Positions 7,260-12,179 of a DNA stretch of 12,179 bases are shown here, one piece after another. The stretch comes from Marinosulfonomonas sp. Lineage in GTDB: Bacteria > Pseudomonadota > Alphaproteobacteria > Rhodobacterales > Rhodobacteraceae. Position numbers and translations under genes: made by a program. Position 1 is the first letter of the stretch. Each line of letters begins with the position of its first letter. Under the pieces are notes generated by a model that had not been told where the DNA came from, did no database searches, and saw nothing but the letters and a program-made list of their open reading frames with translations. The stretch spans positions 1 through 12,179 of the forward strand of contig JAFLKA010000250.1 in NCBI GenBank assembly GCA_022712735.1, in the 5' to 3' direction.

Positions 7260-7309
7260 ATAACTGTGCATGTCTCGTTTGAATGCAGTTATCAGAAGTG
7301 AACGAGACA
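7260..7309 (+). promoter_or_regulatory. Interleaved inverted repeats before the binding-protein gene
   Basis: Repeat A pairs 7260-7271 with 7283-7292: 10 pairs, with a two-base bulge (TG, 7265-7266). Repeat B is a perfect 9-bp pair, TGTCTCGTT (7271-7279) with AACGAGACA (7301-7309). The left arm of B lies in the loop of A, and the right arm of A lies in the loop of B. In RNA this is H-type pseudoknot topology or two competing hairpins; in DNA it could be overlapping operators. There is no U-tract, so it is not a simple terminator. No known riboswitch consensus was recognised. Confidence 0.5.
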
Positions 7310-7332
7310 CGCTCTAATCAACGAATAACAAC

Positions 7333-7347
7333 TAGGGAGACTATAAA
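7333..7347 (+). promoter_or_regulatory. Ribosome-binding leader matching that of dihydropyrimidinase
   Basis: TAGGGAGACTATAAA ends directly before ATG 7348. The core AGGGAGACTATAA is identical to the leader before the dihydropyrimidinase ATG. The exact 13-base match, including non-Shine-Dalgarno bases, sets this start and hints at a common origin or control for the two genes. Confidence 0.6.
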
Positions 7348-8334
7348 ATGAATAAACTACTTACAACGGCGCTGGCCGGGGCACTGACATTTGCCGCGGG
7401 TCTGGCACAGGCGGCAGATGATCTGACGCTGCAACTGAAATGGGTCACGCAGGCACAATTCGCGGGCTACTATGTGGCGCTGGAAAACGGATACTATAGC
7501 GACGAAGACCTGAACGTGACCATCAACGCCGGTGGCCCCGATGTGGCGCCTGCACAGGTGATCGCCGGTGGTGGTGCTGATGTGGTGATCGACTGGATGC
7601 CGTCGGCACTGGCCGCGCGTGAAGGTGGTTTGCCGCTGGTCAATATTGCGCAGCCGTTCAAATCGTCCGGCATGATGCTGACCTGTCGCAAAGACACAGG
7701 CATCACCAGTCCGGCTGATTTCGCCGGTAAAACGCTGGGTGTCTGGTTTTATGGCAACGAGTATCCGTTCCTGAGCTGGATGGGTAAACTGGGCCTGAGC
7801 ACAGAGGGTGGTGATGGCGTTACGGTTCTGAAACAGGGCTTTAACGTTGATCCGATCCTGCAAGGGCAGGCCGCCTGTGTGTCGACCATGACATATAACG
7901 AATACTGGCAGATCATTGACGCCGGTATTGGGGCTGACGATCTGGTGACCTTCAAATACGAGGATCAGGGCGTGGCAACGCTTGAGGATGGTTTGTATGT
8001 TCTGGAAGACAAGCTGGATGATCCGGCCGAAGTTGACAAGCTGGCACGGTTTGTGCGCGCGTCGATGAAGGGCTGGAAGTGGGCAGAAGAGAACCCGACC
8101 GAGGCTGCGATGATCGTTCTGGAAGCCGACGAGACTGGCGCGCAGACCGAAAAGCACCAGATCCGGATGATGGGCGAGATTGCCAAGCTGACGGCTGGTT
8201 CGAACGGCGCACTTGATGTGGCGGATTACGAGCGTACGGTTGCGACCCTGATGGGTGGCGGCTCGGACCCTGTGATTTCCAAGGCACCTGAGGGGGCCTG
8301 GACACATGCAATCACGGATATTGCGCTGAAGTAA
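7348..8334 (+). CDS. ABC importer substrate-binding protein, NMT1/THI5-like
   Basis: A secreted periplasmic binding protein of 328 residues. The signal peptide is clear: basic MNK, a hydrophobic core up to about residue 18, and a likely cut at AQA|ADD after residue 22. There is no lipobox cysteine. The mature start has the family pattern LQLKWVTQAQFAGYYVALENG, followed by ADVVIDWMPSALAAREGG and GKTLGVWFYGNEYPFLSWMG, as in ThiY/RibY-like proteins that bind pyrimidine or flavin-related molecules. Aromatic residues (Trp in KWVTQ, Tyr-Tyr, Trp-Phe-Tyr) probably stack on a flat ring. The substrate is inferred from context to be a pyrimidine, dihydropyrimidine or hydantoin-like ureide. Hydroxymethylpyrimidine or riboflavin remain alternatives. 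It has its own leader and sits just before the operon terminator, the usual position for a highly expressed binding protein. Confidence 0.9.
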   Translation: MNKLLTTALAGALTFAAGLAQAADDLTLQLKWVTQAQFAGYYVALENGYYSDEDLNVTINAGGPDVAPAQVIAGGGADVVIDWMPSALAAREGGLPLVNIAQPFKSSGMMLTCRKDTGITSPADFAGKTLGVWFYGNEYPFLSWMGKLGLSTEGGDGVTVLKQGFNVDPILQGQAACVSTMTYNEYWQIIDAGIGADDLVTFKYEDQGVATLEDGLYVLEDKLDDPAEVDKLARFVRASMKGWKWAEENPTEAAMIVLEADETGAQTEKHQIRMMGEIAKLTAGSNGALDVADYERTVATLMGGGSDPVISKAPEGAWTHAITDIALK

Positions 8335-8361
8335 ACAGCGCGACAGTGTGAGCAAGATTTG

Positions 8362-8391
8362 CGGCGGGGCCTATAACGGGCCTCGCCGTTT
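8362..8391 (+). terminator. Rho-independent terminator ending the pyrimidine cluster
   Basis: CGGCGGGGCC (8362-8371) pairs with GGCCTCGCCG (8379-8388) in a 10-bp stem containing one G-T pair, with a 7-base loop and a short TTT run. It lies 27 bases after the binding-protein stop. Confidence 0.8.
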
Positions 8392-8393
8392 CG

Positions 8394-8417
8394 TGCGAGT
8401 CTGGAACCAGACTTGCA
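8394..8417. repeat. Near-perfect 24-bp palindrome between convergent genes
   Basis: AGTCTGG (8398-8404) and CCAGACT (8407-8413) flank AA. Beyond one G/T position, the outer TGC (8394-8396) and GCA (8415-8417) also pair. The right part overlaps a second hairpin, CTTGCA (8412-8417) with TGCAAG (8424-8429), which contains the stop of the minus-strand gene. It may act as the minus-strand transcription end or as a protein site. There is no long T-tract on either strand. Confidence 0.55.
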
Positions 8418-9308
8418 CTATATTGCAAGGACGGTTGCGCCATTTATCTGCGCGGTGGCGCCGGTGCCCAGTTTGAAACGGGCAAGGCCCGCCGCGTTGA
8501 CGGTGTCGATCTGGCCAAGGTCGATCTGGCGCACGCCTTTGGCGGAAAAATCATTAAACGCCCGCCAAAGGGCAAGACGGCCCGCCGACAGTTTGCGCCC
8601 CGCATCCGTGGTGTGGGCGATGTGGTAAGTGGCGGTGTTGCCATGCAGGATGAACAGGGCGGTGGCGATGGTGCAGCCGGATATGCTGCCCGAATTTTGG
8701 ACAGTGATCAGGCGCAGGGCATCGGGGTTTAGCTGGTGCCATTTCAGGGTGAATGCGGCGGGCAGGGCGCGGTAGGATTTCGCGCCTTGTTGTTTTTGAT
8801 CGATTTCCAGCAACGTGGTCAGGGCTTTGGTCGGGCAGGTGATGTGACGGGCCCGCAGCCCGCTGCCTTGCGCCTTTTTCAGGCTGTTGCGCCATTTTCC
8901 ATGCAGGGATTCCATTGCAACGGGCAGGGTGAGCTGTGCATTGGTCGTCGGGGTCATCATCGGGATCAGGCGCAGGGCGGGGTCGGAGGCGGTGAACAGC
9001 TGGATACGTGGATGCGGCATTGGCGATGTGCGCCGGATCAGGGCCAAGACGCGGGCGTGGTCACAAGGGGCGAGCCACAACGGGCCGCGGGTGGCAAGCG
9101 AGGTGTTGAGCAACCCTGCGAATTTGCGGCAAATGGATTGGCATAGCGCGACGGGGTCGCCATTTTGAGTGATCACGGCACGGTGCACCTGCCCGCCAAG
9201 GGCGGCGTGGGTTGCACCGTATTCCCAGCGTTGCTGCATCGGGGCGCAGGCAAGATTGGATAAATATTCCCATCCCGCCTGACCGCATTGATCCCATGAA
9301 ATTTCCAT
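8418..9308 (-). CDS. GNAT/FemAB-like acyltransferase (Acetyltransf_6 type)
   Basis: A 296-residue protein from the preferred ATG at 9308 (MEISWDQCGQAGW). An upstream in-frame ATG at 9371 would overlap the divergent micro-ORF and adds a segment unlike the domain start. The second half carries the recognisable fold: KWRNSLKKAQGSGL near the middle, then the acyl-CoA-binding half with GCTIATALFILHGNTATYHIAH and a C-terminal GVRQIDLGQIDTVNAAGLARFK. This matches the FemAB/BioF2-like GNAT group, which acylates or aminoacylates small molecules or cell-envelope components. The substrate is unknown. The N-terminal half (residues 1-130) is a weaker, degenerate second GNAT-like domain. It converges on the pyrimidine cluster and is functionally unlinked to it as far as visible. 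Confidence 0.8.
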   Translation of the reverse strand: MEISWDQCGQAGWEYLSNLACAPMQQRWEYGATHAALGGQVHRAVITQNGDPVALCQSICRKFAGLLNTSLATRGPLWLAPCDHARVLALIRRTSPMPHPRIQLFTASDPALRLIPMMTPTTNAQLTLPVAMESLHGKWRNSLKKAQGSGLRARHITCPTKALTTLLEIDQKQQGAKSYRALPAAFTLKWHQLNPDALRLITVQNSGSISGCTIATALFILHGNTATYHIAHTTDAGRKLSAGRLALWRAFNDFSAKGVRQIDLGQIDTVNAAGLARFKLGTGATAQINGATVLAI

Positions 9309-9353
9309 CGCTCTGTTAACGCATTGAAAACCTAAATCGAGGTTAATGACAGC

Positions 9354-9512
9354 ATGGAGAATTTGAAGCATTCCGTCATGGGCGTGGTCGCCACATCGGC
9401 AAAACCGGATTTGCGCGGGTTTGTTGCATTAGGGGTTATTTTCGGCGCACCCGTTGTCGGGGTGCTGTTCGGGATCGAGGCGGTGATCCGCTGGGCCTTT
9501 CAGATGATGTAA
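9354..9512 (+). CDS. 52-aa single-span membrane micro-protein
   Basis: A short reading frame from ATG 9354 to TAA 9510-9512, divergent from the acyltransferase gene. The N-terminus is polar (MENLKHSVMG, then TSAKPDLRG). Residues 23-41 are a hydrophobic Gly/Ala/Val-rich span (FVALGVIFGAPVVGVLFG), followed by IEAVIRWAF, so one membrane crossing is likely. GAGG at 9339-9342 is a possible though slightly distant ribosome-binding site. The frame ends exactly at the following hairpin region, which supports a real gene. I recognise no family. The function is unknown, and its small size leaves open a chance open frame. Confidence 0.55.
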   Translation: MENLKHSVMGVVATSAKPDLRGFVALGVIFGAPVVGVLFGIEAVIRWAFQMM

Positions 9513-9548
9513 AACCCCGCCGCAGGGCTGTTTATACCTTGCGGCGGG
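9511..9548 (-). terminator. Rho-independent terminator of the lipoprotein gene
   Basis: CCCGCCGCA (9516-9524) pairs with TGCGGCGGG (9540-9548). Three more inner pairs (one G-T) leave a 9-base loop. Read on the minus strand, the stem is followed by TTTT (9514-9511). It ends the minus-strand lipoprotein transcript. The stem may also serve the micro-ORF arriving from the left. Confidence 0.8.
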
Positions 9549-9584
9549 CAAACTGGTTTAAGGGCCGGATTTAAGGCCCTGAAT

Positions 9585-9857
9585 TTAAGGGCAAGGCCCC
9601 GTGCGGTAGGTTCCGTCACCGTTTGAATAGGCGCATTGCTGGGTCGCGTTGTTGCGTGCAACCATAGTGCCAGCAGCAGCCCCCGCAAGGACGGCAATAA
9701 CTGTCCAGTTGCGGTTCGCACCCAGCGCATTGGCGGTGATTAACCCTGCGCCCGCCCCGACAAGGCCGCCAACGACGGCCTGTTCATTCGTGGTCATTTG
9801 GCAGGCAGACAGGGCCAGCGCACTGGCACAGGCGATAGCAATTATATTCCTATACAT
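9585..9857 (-). CDS. Small glycine-rich outer-membrane-type lipoprotein
   Basis: A 90-residue lipoprotein. The start at 9857 is preferred over an upstream in-frame ATG at 9971 because AAGGAGA lies just before it and the residues then form a classical lipoprotein signal, MYRNIIAIACASALALSAC, with the lipobox LSAC and modified Cys19. The mature part has glycine-zipper-like stretches, VVGGLVGAGAGLITANALG and VIAVLAGAAAGTMVA. These are of the kind found in 17-kDa-antigen/YMGG-type surface lipoproteins that insert into or lie along the outer membrane. The C-terminus, CAYSNGDGTYRTGPCP, has two cysteines that could form a disulfide. It is a stand-alone gene with its own promoter-like -10 and terminator. 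The specific role is unknown. Confidence 0.85.
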   Translation of the reverse strand: MYRNIIAIACASALALSACQMTTNEQAVVGGLVGAGAGLITANALGANRNWTVIAVLAGAAAGTMVARNNATQQCAYSNGDGTYRTGPCP

Positions 9858-9875
9858 CACATTCTCCTTATGTTT

Positions 9876-9915
9876 ACGGGCGTCAAACACGTCCCGTTTT
9901 GCACCTGCCATTATA
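9876..9915 (-). promoter_or_regulatory. Candidate promoter and 5' leader hairpin of the lipoprotein gene
   Basis: On the minus strand a perfect TATAAT occupies 9915-9910. No good -35 is seen at 16-18 bp spacing. Between it and the Shine-Dalgarno sequence, 9897-9876 can fold into an 8-bp stem (ACGGG/CCCGT plus CGT/ACG, one bulge) with a 5-base loop. This could stabilise or tune the lipoprotein mRNA. It is supported by position and the -10 match only. Confidence 0.4.
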
Positions 9916-9970
9916 CCGTGTTTGGCGCATGGGCGCGTTGATGCGCCGCAAGTGGGGCGGGGAAACGACA

Positions 9971-9996
9971 AAGGCCAGCCCGTAAAGGCCGGCCTT
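9971..9996 (-). terminator. Likely terminator after acetyl-CoA synthetase
   Basis: AAGGCC (9971-9976) pairs with GGCCTT (9991-9996), and GCC with GGC inside a single mismatch, leaving a 6-base loop. It lies 22 bases beyond the acs stop on the minus strand. The following T-rich bases are interrupted, so termination may be weaker than at the other two sites. Confidence 0.55.
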
Positions 9997-10018
9997 AACC
10001 GTCAAATTATTGCGCCGA

Positions 10019-11968
10019 TTAGACTTTGTTCATCCGGTTTTCGATCAACTCATCCACCACGCTTGGGTCTGCCAAGGTTGAGGTGTCGCCCAATGTGGTG
10101 TGATCATTCTCGGCGATTTTGCGCAGAATCCGGCGCATGATTTTTCCCGAACGGGTTTTGGGCAAGCCCGGTGCCCACTGGATCAGATCGGGCTTGGCGA
10201 TCGGCCCGATTTCGGTGCGGACCCATTTTTCGAGGTCTTTTTTCAACGCGTCCGTCGGTGTGACCCCGTTCATCAAGGTCACGTAAGCATAGATGCCTTG
10301 GCCTTTGATGTCGTGCGGGTAGCCAACCACGGCGGCCTCGGCCACATCGGGGTGGGCGACGAGGGCCGATTCAACTTCCGCCGTGCCCATGCGGTGGCCG
10401 GAGACATTGATCACATCATCAACCCGCCCGGTGATCCAGTAATAGCCGTCCTCGTCGCGCCGACAGCCGTCGCCGGAGAAAAAGTAGCCTTTGTAATCGG
10501 CGAAATAAGTCAGTTCAAACCGTCTGTGGTCGCCGTAAATGGTGCGCATCTGGCCGGGCCAGCTGTCGGCAATCGCTAAAATGCCCTCGCCAACCACATC
10601 GGGGATTTCCTTGCCGGTTTGCGCGTCCAGCAGCACCGGTTTGACGCCAAAGAACGGCAGAGTGGCGGAGCCTGGTTTGGTCGGGGTTGCACCGGGTAGG
10701 GGGGTCAGCATGTGGCCGCCGGTTTCGGTCTGCCACCATGTGTCGACGATCGGCAACTTACCTTTGCCGATCACGTCGTTATACCAGTTCCAGGCCTCGG
10801 GGTTGATCGGCTCGCCGACGGTGCCGAGCAATTTCAGCGACGACAGATCGCAGGATGTGACCGGATCATTGCCATGTGCCATCAGCGCGCGAATCGCGGT
10901 GGGGGCGGTGTAGAACTGGTTGACCTTGTGTTTTTCGATCACCTGCCAGAAGCGCGAGGCGTCGGGGTAGGTGGGCACGCCTTCAAACATCAGGGTGGTG
11001 GCGCCATTGGCCAGCGGGCCGTAGATGATATAGCTGTGGCCAGTGACCCAGCCCACATCGGCAGTGCACCAAAAGACGTCGCCATCGTGGTAATCAAACG
11101 TATATTGATGGGTCATCGCCGCATAGACCAGATAGCCGCCCGAGGAGTGCTGCACGCCCTTTGGTTTGCCGGTGGAACCTGATGTGTAGAGGATAAACAG
11201 CGGGTCTTCGGCACCCATTTCGCGCGGTGGGCAGACGGGGCTGGCGGTTTCCATCAGGGCCAGCACATCGACGTCGCGATCCTGTATCCATGTGGTTTGG
11301 CCGCCGGTGTGTTTGACCACCAGACAGCGCACCTTGTCGGAGCAGTGCAGCAGCGCCGCGTCGGCGTTGGATTTCAGGGCTGTGACGCGCCCGCCGCGCG
11401 GGGCCTCGTCGGCTGTGATCAGGACGCAAGCGCCACAATCGTTGATCCGGTTGGCCAATGCGTCAGCAGAAAATCCTGCAAAAACAATGGAATGTATCGC
11501 GCCGATGCGCGCACAAGCCAGCATGGCATAGGCCGCTTCGGGGATCATCGGCATATAGATGATCACCCGCTCGCCACGCATCACGCCTTGGGACAGCAGC
11601 ACGTTGGCCATGCGGTTCACCTTGTCGTGCAACTGGTTATAGGTGATGTGCTGGGCGGGGGTATTCGGGTCGTCCGGTTCGAACAGGATCGCGGTTTGGT
11701 CGCCACGGGTTTCTAGGTGGCGGTCGATGCAGTTGACGGCGACGTTCAGGGTGCCATCCTCAAACCATTTGATGTCGACCTCACCCAGTTTGAAGTTGGT
11801 ATTTTTCACCTTGGTATAGGGTTTGATCCAGTCAATCCGCTTGCCTTCCTCGCCCCAGAACGCCTCGGGGTCCTGCATCGAGGCCTGATACATTTCGTTG
11901 TATTTTGCCGCATCCGCGTGGGAATTTGCGGAGAATTCGGGCGAGGGGGGATATGTTTTGTCGGTCAT
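10019..11968 (-). CDS. acs: Acetyl-CoA synthetase (AMP-forming)
   Basis: Activates acetate with ATP and CoA to acetyl-CoA via acetyl-AMP in the cytoplasm. ATG 11968 ([12 protein letters not shown]) is chosen because GGAGA lies 7-8 bases upstream and gives 649 residues, the usual length; an upstream frame extension to 12082 would overlap the previous gene. The adenylate-forming motifs are intact: [10 protein letters not shown] (262-271), [10 protein letters not shown] with Trp411-Trp412 (covering the Trp that limits the acyl pocket to acetate), [19 protein letters not shown], and the hinge and CoA region [21 protein letters not shown]. The catalytic lysine Lys609 in [15 protein letters not shown] is the residue commonly acetylated to switch the enzyme off. 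It begins 28 bases after a LivF-type gene, so it is probably co-transcribed with a transporter. The size and Trp favour acetate over propionate. Confidence 0.96.
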   Translation of the reverse strand: MTDKTYPPSPEFSANSHADAAKYNEMYQASMQDPEAFWGEEGKRIDWIKPYTKVKNTNFKLGEVDIKWFEDGTLNVAVNCIDRHLETRGDQTAILFEPDDPNTPAQHITYNQLHDKVNRMANVLLSQGVMRGERVIIYMPMIPEAAYAMLACARIGAIHSIVFAGFSADALANRINDCGACVLITADEAPRGGRVTALKSNADAALLHCSDKVRCLVVKHTGGQTTWIQDRDVDVLALMETASPVCPPREMGAEDPLFILYTSGSTGKPKGVQHSSGGYLVYAAMTHQYTFDYHDGDVFWCTADVGWVTGHSYIIYGPLANGATTLMFEGVPTYPDASRFWQVIEKHKVNQFYTAPTAIRALMAHGNDPVTSCDLSSLKLLGTVGEPINPEAWNWYNDVIGKGKLPIVDTWWQTETGGHMLTPLPGATPTKPGSATLPFFGVKPVLLDAQTGKEIPDVVGEGILAIADSWPGQMRTIYGDHRRFELTYFADYKGYFFSGDGCRRDEDGYYWITGRVDDVINVSGHRMGTAEVESALVAHPDVAEAAVVGYPHDIKGQGIYAYVTLMNGVTPTDALKKDLEKWVRTEIGPIAKPDLIQWAPGLPKTRSGKIMRRILRKIAENDHTTLGDTSTLADPSVVDELIENRMNKV

Positions 11969-11996
11969 TTCAAGTCTCCGGATGGCGGCGCTAATA

Positions 11997-12179
11997 TTAA
12001 ATGGCCAGATATTCTGCGCGAAGTTCTTCGTTTTCCAGCACTTCGCTGGCCAGCCCGTCAAATACGACGTGGCCAGTATCAAGGATCACGGCGCGATCAG
12101 CAAGGGCCAGCGCGCGTTTGGCGTTTTGCTCGACGATCACGGTGGTGATGCCCTGTTCCTTGATCAGGTTCAGGGTTTT
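11997..12179 (-). CDS. C-terminal end of LivF-type ABC transporter ATPase (gene runs off the right edge)
   Basis: Only the last 60 residues are in the window; the gene enters from beyond 12179 and stops at 11999-11997. The segment [17 protein letters not shown] contains the H-loop region in the LivF variant form, with Gln-Asn where many ABC ATPases have a His. It is followed by [12 protein letters not shown] and an ending ELRAEYLAI, typical of the branched-chain amino-acid (HAAT) importer ATPase LivF. The Walker and signature motifs lie outside the window. Placement directly upstream of acs suggests a shared transcript. The substrate could be a branched-chain amino acid, an amide or a short carboxylate. 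Confidence 0.85.
   Translation of the reverse strand, partial: KTLNLIKEQGITTVIVEQNAKRALALADRAVILDTGHVVFDGLASEVLENEELRAEYLAI

Noticed and set aside
7260..7347. A TPP or FMN riboswitch before the ThiY/RibY-like binding protein
   Set aside because: No CTGAGA/thi-box or RFN-like conserved elements were seen, and 88 bases is too short for either typical aptamer.
7357..8355. 332-codon minus-strand open frame opposite the binding-protein gene
   Set aside because: The plus strand encodes a clear signal peptide and binding-protein fold. The antisense frame has no domain and is rich in His/Arg/Gln, as expected of a shadow.
9329..9344. AACCT/AGGTT inverted repeat masking the micro-ORF ribosome-binding site
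   Set aside because: Only five base pairs with a six-base loop; too weak to support a claim of translational control.

Overview
The window looks like chromosomal DNA from an alphaproteobacterium, most likely the Roseobacter side of the Rhodobacteraceae. This is inferred from codon use, about 60% GC in the core genes, tightly overlapping catabolic operons, and the character of the proteins; no rRNA or other phylogenetic marker is present. It reads as housekeeping and catabolic DNA. There is no phage, transposon, CRISPR array or recognisable defence island.

Positions 1-8334 (+ strand) form one long co-directional cluster. In order it encodes a class III (beta-alanine:pyruvate type) aminotransferase cut by the left edge, a 95-aa cupin, a metal-dependent beta-ureidopropionase, a small AT-rich protein with a PD-(D/E)XK nuclease-like motif, dihydropyrimidinase, and a complete ABC importer (ATPase, two permeases, and a secreted NMT1/THI5-type binding protein). 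Together these fit the lower reductive pyrimidine pathway: dihydropyrimidine to N-carbamoyl-beta-alanine to beta-alanine to malonate semialdehyde. The importer probably supplies a pyrimidine or a related cyclic ureide. The first enzyme of the pathway, dihydropyrimidine dehydrogenase, is not in the window. The cluster ends at a strong rho-independent terminator at 8362-8391.

Positions 8394-9857 are a short mixed region. It holds an unusual palindrome, a minus-strand GNAT/FemAB-like acyltransferase gene, a divergent 52-aa single-span membrane micro-ORF, and a minus-strand glycine-rich lipoprotein gene with its own terminator. Positions 9971-12179 (- strand) carry acetyl-CoA synthetase preceded by the 3' end of a LivF-type branched-chain amino-acid/carboxylate ABC ATPase, probably one transcript.

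The parts most worth a second look lie inside the pyrimidine cluster: (i) the translationally coupled nuclease-like gene, at about 47% GC; (ii) four exactly 11-bp-spaced NATATG units before the first permease gene; (iii) two interleaved inverted repeats with pseudoknot topology before the binding-protein gene; and (iv) a near-identical AAYGAGACAC element and ribosome-binding leader shared by the dihydropyrimidinase and binding-protein genes. No riboswitch, regulator or functional system could be confirmed from sequence alone.
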